From NCBI RefSeq assembly GCF_008974145.1, contig NZ_BJKP01000001.1:1-64000 (forward strand): a stretch of 64,000 nucleotides of DNA, in the 5' to 3' direction. The DNA is from Microcystis aeruginosa NIES-4325 (lineage in GTDB: Bacteria > Cyanobacteriota > Cyanobacteriia > Cyanobacteriales > Microcystaceae). The translations under genes were made by a program, and so were the position numbers. A model generated the notes under the pieces. The model was not told the origin of the DNA and did not search any database. It saw only the letters and a program-made list of their open reading frames with translations. Of this stretch, positions 9,722 through 21,800 are shown in pieces (position 1 is the first letter of the stretch; each line of letters opens with the position of its first letter).

Positions 9722-9779
9722 ATTAAAGGCAAAATCTATCTTCAAAGTAGATTCAATTAAGTTTTTTCTAGAGATTATT

Positions 9780-12379
<2,600 letters not shown>

Positions 12380-12430
12380 AATAAAGCGTTAGATTAGAAA
12401 GAGTCCTTTTTTGAGAGATATTTAAACCTG

Positions 12431-13252
12431 ATGGTCTGGCCTTTTAAACCGAAAACCCGCAAACAAATCGCTCGAATAGAAATTACAGGTGCAATTGCCT
12501 CCGATACCCGCAAAAGGGTCTTAAAAGCCCTAGAAATCGTCAAAGAAAGGCAATATCCCGCCCTACTTCTCCGCATTGACTCCCCCGGGGGAACCGTGGG
12601 GGATTCCCAAGAAATTTATGAAGCATTGAAGCGGTTACAAAAAACCACCAAAATAATCGCTAGTTTTGGCAATATTTCCGCCTCTGGTGGCGTTTATATC
12701 GGTATGGGGGCTAATTATATTATGGCTAACCCCGGCACGATTACTGGCTCGATCGGTGTTATCCTGAGGGGGAACAATCTGGAAAGATTGTTGGATAAGG
12801 TGGGAGTTTCGTTTAAAGTGATTAAATCAGGCCCTTATAAAGATATTCTCTCCTTCGATCGAGAATTAACTGATGAAGAAGAAAGTATTCTCCAGGATAT
12901 GATCGATACCAGTTATCAGCAATTTCTGCAAACCGTCGCCAGAGCCAGAAATTTAGATGTCAATCAGGTGAAAAGTTTTGCCGATGGGCGCATTTTTACC
13001 GGTCAACAGGCGTTAGAATTAGGAGTGGTTGATCGCCTGGGAACCGAGGAAGATGCCCGACTTTGGGCGCTAGAATTGGCAGGATTACCCCCAGATAAAA
13101 CTAAATGTCAGACTATCGAAGAACCGAAACCCCTCCTCAGTCGTCTGACGGGCAATCGTTCCCAAATACCCCTAGGATTACAAAAAACCCTACAGCGTCT
13201 AGAATTTGAATTGGAAGTTAACGGACAACTATTGTGGTTATACCGACCCTGA
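12431..13252 (+). CDS. sppA: Signal peptide peptidase SppA (short type)
   Basis: A 273-residue ClpP-fold serine protease of the short SppA class. The nucleophile serine is in SASGGVY (about Ser85) and the general-base lysine in KSGPYKDIL (about Lys137); IDSPGGTV near residue 50 forms the oxyanion region. It cleaves remnant signal peptides in the membrane; an obvious N-terminal anchor helix is lacking, so membrane association may be peripheral or through oligomerisation. Start ATG at 12431 yields MVWPFKPKTRKQIARIEI. The C-terminus LLWLYRP looks native. It lies between ligA and aroH on the same strand. Confidence 0.88.
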   Translation: MVWPFKPKTRKQIARIEITGAIASDTRKRVLKALEIVKERQYPALLLRIDSPGGTVGDSQEIYEALKRLQKTTKIIASFGNISASGGVYIGMGANYIMANPGTITGSIGVILRGNNLERLLDKVGVSFKVIKSGPYKDILSFDRELTDEEESILQDMIDTSYQQFLQTVARARNLDVNQVKSFADGRIFTGQQALELGVVDRLGTEEDARLWALELAGLPPDKTKCQTIEEPKPLLSRLTGNRSQIPLGLQKTLQRLEFELEVNGQLLWLYRP

Positions 13253-13329
13253 TGGCCAGATTAAAGTCGAGAAAAAGGGCGCGTTAACCCCTAAAATTGA
13301 CTCATCAGGATTAGCGGAGGATGACAATC

Positions 13330-13722
13330 GTGCAGTGGAAGGTTCGAGCCATTCGGGGAGCGACGACAGTAACGGCTAATACTATTGAAGCTATACGAGA
13401 AGCAGTAACAGAACTCCTCGAAGCGATCGAAATCCACAATAGTCTCGACCCCGATGATATTGTTAGTGTTATCTTTACGGCAACTCAGGATTTAGACGTG
13501 ATTTTCCCCGCTGCTATCGCTCGCGAACGTCCCCATTGGCAAAATGTCCCCCTCCTTGATGTGCAACAGATGCAGGTCGCTGGTAGTCTGGACAAGTGTA
13601 TTCGGGTAATTCTCCACGTTAATACTCCCAAACTGCAAGGGGAAATGCAGCACGTCTATCTCCGGGGGGCGAAAAATCTTCGCCCCGATTGGCAGATTTC
13701 TCCAGTAACTATTAATCGCTAA
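13330..13722 (+). CDS. aroH: Monofunctional chorismate mutase, AroH class
   Basis: A trimeric AroH-type chorismate mutase (about 130 residues) converting chorismate to prephenate for Phe/Tyr synthesis. Diagnostic motifs: VRAIRGATTV at the N-terminus, ATQDLDVIFPA, RERPHWQNVPLLDVQQM, KCIRVILHVN and HVYLRGAKNLRPDW. Start choice: an ATG at 13321 directly abuts the Shine-Dalgarno GGAGG (13316-13320) with no spacing. The in-frame GTG at 13330 has a 9-nt spacing and gives (M)QWKVRAIRGATTV, as expected for the family, so I take GTG as the start. It is downstream of sppA with a 77-bp gap. Confidence 0.9.
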   Translation: MQWKVRAIRGATTVTANTIEAIREAVTELLEAIEIHNSLDPDDIVSVIFTATQDLDVIFPAAIARERPHWQNVPLLDVQQMQVAGSLDKCIRVILHVNTPKLQGEMQHVYLRGAKNLRPDWQISPVTINR

Positions 13723-13738
13723 AATCTTCGATAACTGA

Positions 13739-14632
13739 CTAAATCCCCATTTCCGACAGCCAACTCAAAATTAATTGATTAACTTTTTCGGGATGTTCAT
13801 CGTGGGGACAGTGACCGGCTTTGGCAATCGGATAAAATTGGGTATTATTTCCCATTTTAGCTCTTTCTTGGTAAATTACCGAACCGGCGATCGGTGTCCA
13901 AGGGTCATCCTCTCCCCAGAGTACCAATAAAGGGCGATCGATTGGCGGTAATAATTCCTGGGGAGAAGGTCCGGGGGGTGCTGTCAACACCGATGCAAAC
14001 ACTCCCCACGCACCCTCATCACAGGAGGGTTGATAGAGAATTTCGACTAATTCCTCGGTAATCGCGGTATGGTCGCGATAAACCTGTTTTAAGGTGTTCC
14101 GGATGCGATTTTTCTGTCTTACCTGTTCAAAAATAAACTTTCCTGTCACCGGAGAACTAACTAAACCGGTAAAGGCAGCCATGATTAAACGCAAGGGGAA
14201 ATTTAATTCTTCGGGACGATGGTTTAATCCTCCCGCACAGTTGATAATTACTCCTGCGGCAGTGATTTCGGGAGATTCTGCCATCAGCATTAATGTAACC
14301 AGTCCCCCGATGGAATTACCGACAAATACGGTTGGTTTTGCAATTTTTTCTCGCCAAAAGTCTTGTATTTGCTGCTGCCAAAGGTTGAGACTATAATCTA
14401 AAGCGGGCTTATCCGCACCCCCAAATCCCAAGAGATCTAGGGCATAGACTTGATAGCCATTTTCCGCTAAAACGGGGATATTTTTGCGCCAATGACCGAT
14501 AGATGCCCCAAAACCGTGAATTAATACTAGGGGTTGTCCTTCTCCCCGCACAGTGTATGGGATGGTGTGACCTTGCCATGTCCAAGACAATTGTTCTAAG
14601 CTAGTGGCAGTGAGCGGCGATTGTAGTGTCAT
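13739..14632 (-). CDS. Alpha/beta hydrolase
   Basis: A 297-residue alpha/beta-hydrolase. The oxyanion region is LVLIHGFGASIGHWR, the nucleophile elbow is VFVGNSIGG, the acid is in VLWGEDDPWTP and the catalytic histidine in AGHCPHDEHP. It is soluble and without a signal peptide. This class in cyanobacteria includes esterases and chlorophyll- or lipid-related hydrolases; the substrate cannot be told here. It is convergent with aroH (16 bp between stops) and divergent from a second hydrolase gene, with starts 58 bp apart, so the two probably share a promoter region. Confidence 0.85.
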   Translation of the reverse strand: MTLQSPLTATSLEQLSWTWQGHTIPYTVRGEGQPLVLIHGFGASIGHWRKNIPVLAENGYQVYALDLLGFGGADKPALDYSLNLWQQQIQDFWREKIAKPTVFVGNSIGGLVTLMLMAESPEITAAGVIINCAGGLNHRPEELNFPLRLIMAAFTGLVSSPVTGKFIFEQVRQKNRIRNTLKQVYRDHTAITEELVEILYQPSCDEGAWGVFASVLTAPPGPSPQELLPPIDRPLLVLWGEDDPWTPIAGSVIYQERAKMGNNTQFYPIAKAGHCPHDEHPEKVNQLILSWLSEMGI

Positions 14633-14690
14633 TGTATGAAGTTTTATTAAGTGATACTTAAATTATAGAGTAAAAATCAGCCGAGAATTT

Positions 14691-15539
14691 ATGCCACAAC
14701 GCCGGACTTTTACCAATAACTCGATGGCAATTTCCTATTTACAATGGAGCGATCGAGGTAGGCCTCTATTATTATTGCACGGCATGGCGGATCATGCTTT
14801 GGTTTGGTCAAGTTTGGGCGATTATTTAAGCTCAAATTATCAAGTTATTGCCCCAGATTTGCGGGGACATGGGGAAAGCGGTAAACCGGCAACTTGTTAT
14901 CACTTTCAGGATTATATCGGCGATTTAAGGACTTTAATTAATCATTTAGGTTGGAGGCAAGCACATATTTTAGGTCATTCTTGGAGTGCTAAAATAGCGG
15001 CAATTTGGGCAACTCAACAGCCGGAATTATTTAAGAGTTTAATTTTAGTCGATCCCTTTTTTATCGATAAAATGCCTAGTTGGATTAGGATAACTTTTCC
15101 AATTCTCTATCAAGTTTTGCCCTTTTTAAAGATTACTCGCTCCTTTGATAGCTATCAGAGCATAGAAGCGATTGCTCGTCAATTAAAACAATATAAAGGT
15201 TGGTCAAATTTACAGCAAGAGGTGTTTAAAAATGCCATTGAACAAAAAGCTGATGGCAGTTGGAGCAGTAAATTTACTTTATCGGCACGCGAGGAAATTT
15301 TTGAGGATGTCATGGGGTTTGCTGGATTAACTAAAACTTTAGATATTCCCAGTTTATTAATCCTTCCCCAACAGGGATTAAATCGCACTGCTTGGCAAAT
15401 TCAATCCTATAAAAAGTATTTAACGTCTCTAGAGATTAAAAAGATACCGGGTAATCATTGGGCATTTTTAGGGGAACCTGAAACTTTTAATCAAGCAGTA
15501 GGGGAATTTTTATCTGTTCAGAAAAATGACGATGTTTAA
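14691..15539 (+). CDS. Alpha/beta hydrolase with GHSWS nucleophile elbow
   Basis: A 282-residue alpha/beta-hydrolase: LLLLHGMADHALVW near the N-terminus, APDLRGHGESGKP, the nucleophile elbow GHSWSAKIA, a helical cap region (about 140-200) and a late NHWAFLGEP block where the catalytic histidine lies. The elbow GHSWS deviates from the classical GxSxG only in its last position. It is divergent from the hydrolase at 13739-14632; they are not close copies (different elbows and caps). It is followed by a short AT-rich gap and a convergent gene. Substrate unknown. Confidence 0.82.
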   Translation: MPQRRTFTNNSMAISYLQWSDRGRPLLLLHGMADHALVWSSLGDYLSSNYQVIAPDLRGHGESGKPATCYHFQDYIGDLRTLINHLGWRQAHILGHSWSAKIAAIWATQQPELFKSLILVDPFFIDKMPSWIRITFPILYQVLPFLKITRSFDSYQSIEAIARQLKQYKGWSNLQQEVFKNAIEQKADGSWSSKFTLSAREEIFEDVMGFAGLTKTLDIPSLLILPQQGLNRTAWQIQSYKKYLTSLEIKKIPGNHWAFLGEPETFNQAVGEFLSVQKNDDV

Positions 15540-15582
15540 TGAAAAGGTAATTGAGTTAATTTTAAGCTGCATTATGCGCTCG

Positions 15583-16758
15583 CTAACACCCTAAGTTCAT
15601 ATAAATTTCCTCGGCAATATTCCTGCTACCTCCAGATTCTCCCACTCTAATTTTACCATTCTCTAAACATCTGTGTAAATAACGAGAATCTGCCAAAATA
15701 TCGATAATTTTAACCGCAGCATTTTTAAATAAATTTACCTCTGTGGGTTTCTGTCCAATAGTTATCACCGATTCCCCTAGTAAGCGCATTTGTGCCTCAG
15801 CAAAAGGGTAGGTAAATTGGGGACCAAATCCGGGTATTTGTAGGACGGGTTTTCCTAATCCTACTGATTGTTCTACTGCTGTCCCCGCCATGGCTAAACA
15901 AGCGTCACAATGGTGTAAAATATCGGCAAAAGCATCACGATAACAGCACACATTAGCCCCATTTTTCTCTAATTTTCCCGCTCCTAAATAATGCCATCCC
16001 TCTTGTTTGGCTAAATTTTCTAAGTCGGTTTCTCTGATACTAGGAACGATAGCAGCCCGAAACTGCATCGGTTTAATTTTAACTATTTCCTCACAGACTT
16101 GCAACTGTAGAGCTAAATTACTTAAAGCTTCGGGTAAACGACTCCCCGCTAATAAAGCAATCATGGGAATTTGACTATCTAATTCTAAATCTTTACCCGT
16201 CGGTGTTAACACATCCATAATCGGATAACCAGCAAAAATCGCTTTTTTAATACCCCGATTTTGTAGATCTGTTGCTGTATATTTATCCCTAGTAAAAACT
16301 CTTAAACACTTGTCTGATCTCAAACATAATTCTGTCAGTAAAGGTAATTTAATTGTACCTTCATAGTAACTGGAAGTAGAAACAATAAAAGCCACAAAAG
16401 GACGACTGGTTAAACGAGCGAACACAATCGGCACTATATCCCCCACTGCTATCAATAAATCACAATCCTTGCTAACCTTAAAAGCTGCCTGAATTTGCTG
16501 AATAGTTAGACCAATTAATCCCGCCCCAATATCCTTAATCCAATTAAAAGGATTGGTATAAATAATTCCCCCCGAGGGCATAGTGGCAGTGGGGGCAATA
16601 ATTGGTACTGGCAATTTTTGATAAGCTTTTCCCTCTCCTACTAAAGGCAAAGCAGCTATAGATAATTGGGGCTGAATTTTTTGTAATTCTCCCACAATTA
16701 AACTAGCATTTAAATCCTCGCCATGACCATTACTAAGAAATAAAACCTGTTTAAGCAT
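15583..16758 (-). CDS. Lipid-A-disaccharide synthase-related glycosyltransferase
   Basis: A 391-residue GT-B protein resembling LpxB but of the cyanobacterial LpxB-related class. The N-terminus reads LFLSNGHGEDLNASLI; LLIAVGDIVPIVFARL and VAFIVSTSSYYEG follow, and the nucleotide-sugar domain has IALLAGSRLPEALSN and MAGTAVEQSVGLGKPVLQIPGFGPQFTY. The usual LpxB starting motif is modified, so true lipid A disaccharide synthesis is uncertain. It starts 7 bp after the CbiG-C gene stops, and accA lies upstream on the same strand, suggesting one transcript accA/cbiG-C/this gene. Confidence 0.8.
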   Translation of the reverse strand: MLKQVLFLSNGHGEDLNASLIVGELQKIQPQLSIAALPLVGEGKAYQKLPVPIIAPTATMPSGGIIYTNPFNWIKDIGAGLIGLTIQQIQAAFKVSKDCDLLIAVGDIVPIVFARLTSRPFVAFIVSTSSYYEGTIKLPLLTELCLRSDKCLRVFTRDKYTATDLQNRGIKKAIFAGYPIMDVLTPTGKDLELDSQIPMIALLAGSRLPEALSNLALQLQVCEEIVKIKPMQFRAAIVPSIRETDLENLAKQEGWHYLGAGKLEKNGANVCCYRDAFADILHHCDACLAMAGTAVEQSVGLGKPVLQIPGFGPQFTYPFAEAQMRLLGESVITIGQKPTEVNLFKNAAVKIIDILADSRYLHRCLENGKIRVGESGGSRNIAEEIYMNLGC

Positions 16759-16765
16759 CGATTTG

Positions 16766-17239
16766 CTATCCTCTATATTCCCTTGCTGCCAAAGAAACCG
16801 CCACCGTCACCGATTTTGCTTCTATTTGCTTGCTGACTAGCAAAGTCTCGCCCATTTTTAAAGCGGCAGCTTCGGCGACGCTAGGAGTTCCCATGTCCTC
16901 GTTGACAATAGCCGAGGGATTGGGGACATTAGTATCTCTCAACTCCTCGGCAGTAAAGGTTTTTAGGGGCAATCCTTTCTCCTGACAGTAGGCAATTAAA
17001 CCCCGTTCATCAGCTTTGGTGTCAAGGGTGGCGATACCGGCAATAGCGGCTAAAGAGAGGTGGTAACGCTTAAAAACAGCCCTAATTGCCCTATCTATGA
17101 CTGCTTTCTCCGTGCCACGGATGCAACCTATACCTAGCCATAATACTCGTCCATGCCATTGCACTTTTGCTGGGGAAGGAGCCGTTTCATCTGGTTGGTC
17201 TTTGAACCTGCCATCAATATTATAGCTTTCTGGGTGCAA
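16766..17239 (-). CDS. Stand-alone CbiG C-terminal domain protein (cobalamin biosynthesis)
   Basis: A 157-residue protein matching the C-terminal domain of CbiG/CobE: VLWLGIGCIRGTEKAVID, AIAGIATLDTKADERGL, LPLKTFTAEELRD, and NPSAIVNEDMGTPSVAEAAAL. CbiG opens the delta-lactone of cobalt-precorrin-5A; the stand-alone C-terminal domain occurs in cyanobacteria, often with the N-terminal part fused elsewhere. No other cob/cbi gene lies in the window. The first 25 residues before KVQWHGRVLW look poorly conserved, so the real start could be internal. It is 7 bp upstream of the LpxB-related gene. Confidence 0.8.
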   Translation of the reverse strand: MHPESYNIDGRFKDQPDETAPSPAKVQWHGRVLWLGIGCIRGTEKAVIDRAIRAVFKRYHLSLAAIAGIATLDTKADERGLIAYCQEKGLPLKTFTAEELRDTNVPNPSAIVNEDMGTPSVAEAAALKMGETLLVSKQIEAKSVTVAVSLAAREYRG

Positions 17240-17299
17240 CCCTCAAACTGAAGCTGAAGCCTAGCAAATCTACAAAAGAAACTGCTCACTGCTCGCTGA

Positions 17300-18289
17300 T
17301 TAAGCGGTAGCTTCTAAAAATACGCCTAAATTGCGGAATTTTTGATAACGAGATTCGCGCCGTTGTTGGGGTGTTAACAAAGATAAAGCCTCTAAATTCT
17401 CACTAATAGCGGCTTTTAAATTGGCTGCCGCTTTAATCGGATCAGCATGGGCCCCTCTGGAGGGTTCAGGAACGATCTGATCGATAATATTTAACTCTTT
17501 TAAATCTTTTGAGGTAATTTTGAGGGCCACTGCTGCTTTATCGGATTTTTTGGCATCTTTCCAGAGAATAGCGGCACAAGCTTCGGGAGTCGCCACGGTA
17601 TAGACAGAATGCTCTAACATTAATAGGCGATCGCCGACACCAATGCCCAAAGCACCGCCGGAACCACCCTCACCAATAACAGTACAAATGATCGGCACAT
17701 CTAAACGGAACATTTCCCGGAGATTATAGGCGATCGCTTCCCCTTGACCTAATTTTTCCGCTTCCACCCCCGCCCAGGCGCCGGGGGTGTCAATAAAGGT
17801 TAAAATTGGCTGATTAAACTGATGGGCGTGTTCCATTAAACGCATGGCTTTACGATAACCGCCGGGGGCAGCCATGCCGAAATTTCTAGCCACATTATCC
17901 TTAGTATCCCGGCCTTTTTGATGCCCGATAATCACCACGGGACGACCGTTAAAACGGGCAACACCCCCCACAAGAGCGGGATCGTCGTAACCACCGCGAT
18001 CCCCGTGTAACTCGAACCATTCATCGGTGATTGCCTGAATATAGTCTAGGGTACTGGGGCGCCGGGGATGACGGGCTAATTGTAGCCGTTGGGAAGGGGT
18101 GAGATTGCTAAAAATCTCACGACGTAATTGATTAGCTCGTTCGTCTAGTTGACTAATTTGTTCCGAGACATCTACGCTATTTTCTTGGGCTAATTCTTTA
18201 ATCTGTTCGATGCGGGATTCTAATTCGTAGAGGGGTTTCTCAAAATCTAGGAGAAAAATCTTTTTCTCGGTAGTCTCGTTTTTGGTCAT
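17300..18289 (-). CDS. accA: Acetyl-CoA carboxylase carboxyltransferase subunit alpha
   Basis: A 329-residue AccA, transferring the carboxyl group from biotin to acetyl-CoA as an alpha2-beta2 complex with AccD (not in the window). It has an N-terminal helical hairpin ([18 protein letters not shown]), then the crotonase-fold body with [60 protein letters not shown] and [20 protein letters not shown]. The length is normal. It reads divergently from speE with a 174-bp intergenic region that must hold both promoters. Confidence 0.97.
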   Translation of the reverse strand: MTKNETTEKKIFLLDFEKPLYELESRIEQIKELAQENSVDVSEQISQLDERANQLRREIFSNLTPSQRLQLARHPRRPSTLDYIQAITDEWFELHGDRGGYDDPALVGGVARFNGRPVVIIGHQKGRDTKDNVARNFGMAAPGGYRKAMRLMEHAHQFNQPILTFIDTPGAWAGVEAEKLGQGEAIAYNLREMFRLDVPIICTVIGEGGSGGALGIGVGDRLLMLEHSVYTVATPEACAAILWKDAKKSDKAAVALKITSKDLKELNIIDQIVPEPSRGAHADPIKAAANLKAAISENLEALSLLTPQQRRESRYQKFRNLGVFLEATA

Positions 18290-18463
18290 AGGTTAGTGGC
18301 TAGAAGTTTACTGTTCGCTAATCTTTTCTAGCTTACCGTTTTTCAGCGATCGATTATCGGCAGCTTCGGGATTACCCAGAGATAATTTCAGGTTATCGAT
18401 CGAATTTTGTCAATTGTTGTATAATAGTAGATCGTGCCTTTTTCACCCCAAGGAGGATTAGTT

Positions 18464-19411
18464 ATGGCAGGAAGTGAACTAAAAGCGGATCTATGGGTTA
18501 ACGAATATATTACCCCCTGGGACATTTATAGTCATGGGGTTTCGCGGATTTTAGCCTACAAAAAAACCGATTTTCAGGAGATGTATATTGTTGAGTCGGG
18601 GGCCTATGGAAAAGCCTTGGTACTGGATGGGAAATGGCAATCTTGTACGGGGGATGAATTTATTTATCATGAAGCATTAGTGCAACCGGCAATGATTGCC
18701 CACCAAGAACCAAAAACTGCTTTAATTCTGGGAGGTGGTGAAGGTGCGACAACGCGGGAGTTATTGCGTTGGAAAACAATCGAAAAAGTGATGATGATCG
18801 ATATCGATGGGGATGTGGTGGCAGCTTGTAAGGAACATCTTCCCGAAATGCACCAAGGCACTTTTGATGATCCTCGTTTTGAGTTAGTTGTGGCCGATGC
18901 TTTAGAAGTTTTAGACACCACTAACGATCAATGGGATATTATTATCTCCGATCTGGTTGATCCCATCGGAGAGGGTCCTTCTTTCCCCCTATTCACGAAA
19001 GAATACTTTGAAAAACTACAAAGAGTTTTGGCCGAAAATGGCATTGTCGTTGTCCAATCTGGCCCGGTTTCTCCTCCTTCGGTGATGTATCATGCTCGTT
19101 TGGTAAATACTTTAAAAGCAGTTTTTCCCTACGTTCATTCCTATTGCGCTCCCACTCCTAGTTATGGTTCTCCTTGGGGTTTTACTCTCTGTGCTAATCA
19201 TCCTTTAAATACTCGTCCTGATCCCGATGTGGTGGATGAATTAATCAGCGATACAACTACGGGAGGATTACGTTTAATTGATGGCATGAGTTTACTCGGA
19301 ATGTTACAAACTCCTCTCTATATTCGTCAAGCTATCGCACAAAATACGGAAGTTTATACCCTAGCAAAACCCCCGAAATTCTTCGGTCAAGGAGTAATCA
19401 GTAATCAGTAA
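18464..19411 (+). CDS. speE: Spermidine synthase (polyamine aminopropyltransferase)
   Basis: A 315-residue SpeE: LILGGGEGATTREL (decarboxylated-SAM site), MIDIDGDVVAACKEHL, VVADALEVL, IIISDLVDPIGEGPSFPLFTKEYF and the acidic active-site residues typical of the family. An in-frame GTG at 18434 lies almost at the transcription start expected from a TATAAT at 18420-18425. The ATG at 18464 has AAGGAGG at about 18449 and gives MAGSELKADLW, so 18464 is chosen. The last codons (ISNQ) are encoded by a heptamer repeat that continues past the stop. It may act on other diamines or triamines (thermospermine) rather than spermidine. Confidence 0.92.
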   Translation: MAGSELKADLWVNEYITPWDIYSHGVSRILAYKKTDFQEMYIVESGAYGKALVLDGKWQSCTGDEFIYHEALVQPAMIAHQEPKTALILGGGEGATTRELLRWKTIEKVMMIDIDGDVVAACKEHLPEMHQGTFDDPRFELVVADALEVLDTTNDQWDIIISDLVDPIGEGPSFPLFTKEYFEKLQRVLAENGIVVVQSGPVSPPSVMYHARLVNTLKAVFPYVHSYCAPTPSYGSPWGFTLCANHPLNTRPDPDVVDELISDTTTGGLRLIDGMSLLGMLQTPLYIRQAIAQNTEVYTLAKPPKFFGQGVISNQ

Positions 19412-19442
19412 TCAGTAATCAGTTATCAGTTATCAGTTATCA
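19394..19442. repeat. Heptamer tandem repeat (GTAATCA x4, GTTATCA x3)
   Basis: Seven consecutive 7-bp units without interruption; the first two and a half units encode the last residues and stop codon of speE. Short runs of the same motif appear at about 25820, 29797 and 38900. This is the short tandemly repeated repetitive type of sequence well known from cyanobacteria. Confidence 0.95.
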
Positions 19443-19459
19443 GTAAATAAGGGTTATAA

Positions 19460-21742
19460 TTAGAAATCGATCGAGTCTTCATGATTAAGAATTGTTTGCA
19501 GAATTTCTAGGGGAACAGTAGCAAAGTATTGCTGGAGAAAGTTCTCTAGGGCTACCGCTTCTAGAAATTGCTCAATCTTATTAATTTCTGCCCCATGATT
19601 GACTAATTCAAAGGATAAATTTTCTTGATTTTTCTTGACTTTAAAGCCATTTTCTGCTAGGGAAATTAATCCTAATTCTAGGGTATGATAACTGAGGTTT
19701 AAGCGGTTTTGTAATTGTTGACGGGAAATACTGGTTTTAGTTCTAGCTAAATATTTCCCAATCCCCACAAGGTTTATCCATGTGGTGTGGGCGGATTTTT
19801 TAAAAGGACTACCATAGGCAAGAACTAACTTTTTATCGCGTAAAATTGCCTGTTGATATTCCCTGGAAAGTTTTGTCCAATCCCGGGGACATTCCCAGAG
19901 AAAAAGGGAATTTAATTGGCTAACTTCTTGACTAATTTCTCGATGGCGATTGTCGATTAAAAAATCTTTTTTATTGCTATAGGTTAGGGATTCTTGTTGA
20001 TAGGGTTGCAGGGCAATTAAGCGCACTTCATAGCGATTTTTGTAGGTATTAAAATCTAATTCAACTACGGCATCATAACGGGTATCGGCAGCGATTTCAT
20101 CTTTGTGATGACCCCACCACATACCGGGGAATCCCTGCTCGATCGAACTATCCCAGATATCAAAAGTTGTCCGGAGATAAGCGATTTTTTTGCCTTTGAA
20201 ATCCTCAAGATTTTTATGCCAAAGATTTTGAAAATAACAATTTTGAATTAATAGCTTCGGTGTCGGATTACCCATCCCGCAGGGTTCCAGTAATTTTAAT
20301 TCTCGAAATAGACTTTTTCCCAATTGGGAAACCGTCACCACTGCATCCACTTCTATCGGGGAAGAAAGGGAAGTTAAATCAATTCCTGTGCGTCGCAATT
20401 GTTGATTAATTCCCTCAATAAATAGGGGTAAATTTTCTATGGTTAAACTTAAACCAGCGGCCAAAGGATGACCACCAAAACGATGTAAAAGATGGGATTG
20501 AGAGGATACTAATTGATAGAGATCGATCTCGCAAATTGACCTAGCGGAACCCTTAGCAAAAGGTGGTTCACTGGTACTTAATAAAATTGTTGGTCGCTGG
20601 TATTCTTGGGCAATTTTTCCCGCAACTAATCCTAAAATTCCCGCCAGCCATTGGGGATCATCTAAAATAATTACATTAGTAGTGGAAAGATCAATTCTCT
20701 CTAGTTTTTTCTGAACTTGTTTAATAATATCCCGTTGGATTTCTTGGCGACGAATATTGGCCAATTCTGCTTGTTCAGCTAATTCGTGACAGCGCTTTTC
20801 ATCTTCACTGGTAAGTAATTCCACACAAAATCTGGCATCGCCATAAATGCGACTGACGGCATTGATGCGCGGTCCAATACCGAAGGATATATCCATCGGT
20901 CTATCTCCGGTTTTGTTACATAAATCGAGTAATTTTTTAACTCCTAAACGCTGAGTATTTTGCAGTTTTTGAAGACCTTTTTGGGCTAAATAACGACATT
21001 CTCCCGTCAATTTGACTAAATCGGCAATTAAACCAATCGCAACTAAATCCAGTAAATTTTCTAGGGGTTTTCTGGGAATATCTGGCCGGGTTATATACAT
21101 CGCTTCCACTAATTTATAAGCAACGGCAACCCCAGAAAGATGATAGAAAGGATGGGTTTCCACAAAGTAGCGGGGATTAATCAGGGCAATCACCTCGGGG
21201 CGCTCGTCGGGTAGGGTATGATGATCGGTGATGATAATATCGATGCCTAGACTGTTTGCATAGTCAATTTCGGCGATATTCGTGCTTCCCGTGTCACAGG
21301 TGACGATTAAACTGGTTCCTTGATGCGCTAGTTTCTCGATACCAGGACAATTGAGGCCGTGGGATTCTTTTTGGCGATCGGGTATGTAATAATCTAACTG
21401 TTGATAGGGTGGGAAAAACTGCCCCAATCCTTCCCAGAGGACACTGGTAGCGGTGACACCATCGGCATCGAAATCACCCCAAATAGTCACTTTTTCGCCT
21501 TTATTTAGGGCTTTTTCCAGTCTTTTGACGGCGAAGTTCATTTCTTGCCCAAAATCAAAGGGAGTTTTTGACTGATAAGCTTTCTCATCCAGAAACGTCC
21601 GCAGAGTCGCCCCATCCCGGACACCGCGATGCCATAATATTTGTGCCACGACGCTGCCATCCGACTGTGAGGTGTAGTCTTGGACTATTTTTAAAAACTC
21701 TTGGGGAAGAGTTACCGATGGGGGAATTTGCCAGTTAGACAC
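19460..21742 (-). CDS. recJ: Single-stranded-DNA-specific exonuclease RecJ
   Basis: A 760-residue RecJ with a cyanobacterial C-terminal extension. Phosphoesterase motifs of the DHH superfamily are visible: IWGDFDADGVTATSVL near residue 92, VTCDTGSTN, IIITDHHTLPDE near 180 and the DHHA1 region LHRFGGHPLAAGLSL. It degrades 5' single-stranded ends in recombination and mismatch repair. The last 200 residues (after about 560) form a winged-helix-like domain (RLNLSYHTLELGLISLAENGF) absent from E. coli RecJ. It is third in the minus-strand unit sbcC-moaD/thiS-recJ. Confidence 0.93.
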   Translation of the reverse strand: MSNWQIPPSVTLPQEFLKIVQDYTSQSDGSVVAQILWHRGVRDGATLRTFLDEKAYQSKTPFDFGQEMNFAVKRLEKALNKGEKVTIWGDFDADGVTATSVLWEGLGQFFPPYQQLDYYIPDRQKESHGLNCPGIEKLAHQGTSLIVTCDTGSTNIAEIDYANSLGIDIIITDHHTLPDERPEVIALINPRYFVETHPFYHLSGVAVAYKLVEAMYITRPDIPRKPLENLLDLVAIGLIADLVKLTGECRYLAQKGLQKLQNTQRLGVKKLLDLCNKTGDRPMDISFGIGPRINAVSRIYGDARFCVELLTSEDEKRCHELAEQAELANIRRQEIQRDIIKQVQKKLERIDLSTTNVIILDDPQWLAGILGLVAGKIAQEYQRPTILLSTSEPPFAKGSARSICEIDLYQLVSSQSHLLHRFGGHPLAAGLSLTIENLPLFIEGINQQLRRTGIDLTSLSSPIEVDAVVTVSQLGKSLFRELKLLEPCGMGNPTPKLLIQNCYFQNLWHKNLEDFKGKKIAYLRTTFDIWDSSIEQGFPGMWWGHHKDEIAADTRYDAVVELDFNTYKNRYEVRLIALQPYQQESLTYSNKKDFLIDNRHREISQEVSQLNSLFLWECPRDWTKLSREYQQAILRDKKLVLAYGSPFKKSAHTTWINLVGIGKYLARTKTSISRQQLQNRLNLSYHTLELGLISLAENGFKVKKNQENLSFELVNHGAEINKIEQFLEAVALENFLQQYFATVPLEILQTILNHEDSIDF

Positions 21743-21800
21743 GGGATATCAAGGAAAAAGTAAAAAAGGTGGCAGTTTTTGTGATGTTCCCTATCTCCAT

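Noticed and set aside
13340-13370. GGTTCGAGCC resembling a tRNA T-arm
   Set aside because: It lies inside aroH and no cloverleaf can be formed around it.
13190-13372. An alternative frame across the sppA/aroH junction (contains YTDPDGQIKVEKKGALTP)
   Set aside because: It overlaps both well-supported genes, has only a TTG start and no ribosome site; sppA and aroH ends are conserved, so it is probably a chance frame.
19394-19442. Possible CRISPR array
   Set aside because: The units are contiguous 7-mers with no spacers, so it is a short tandem repeat.
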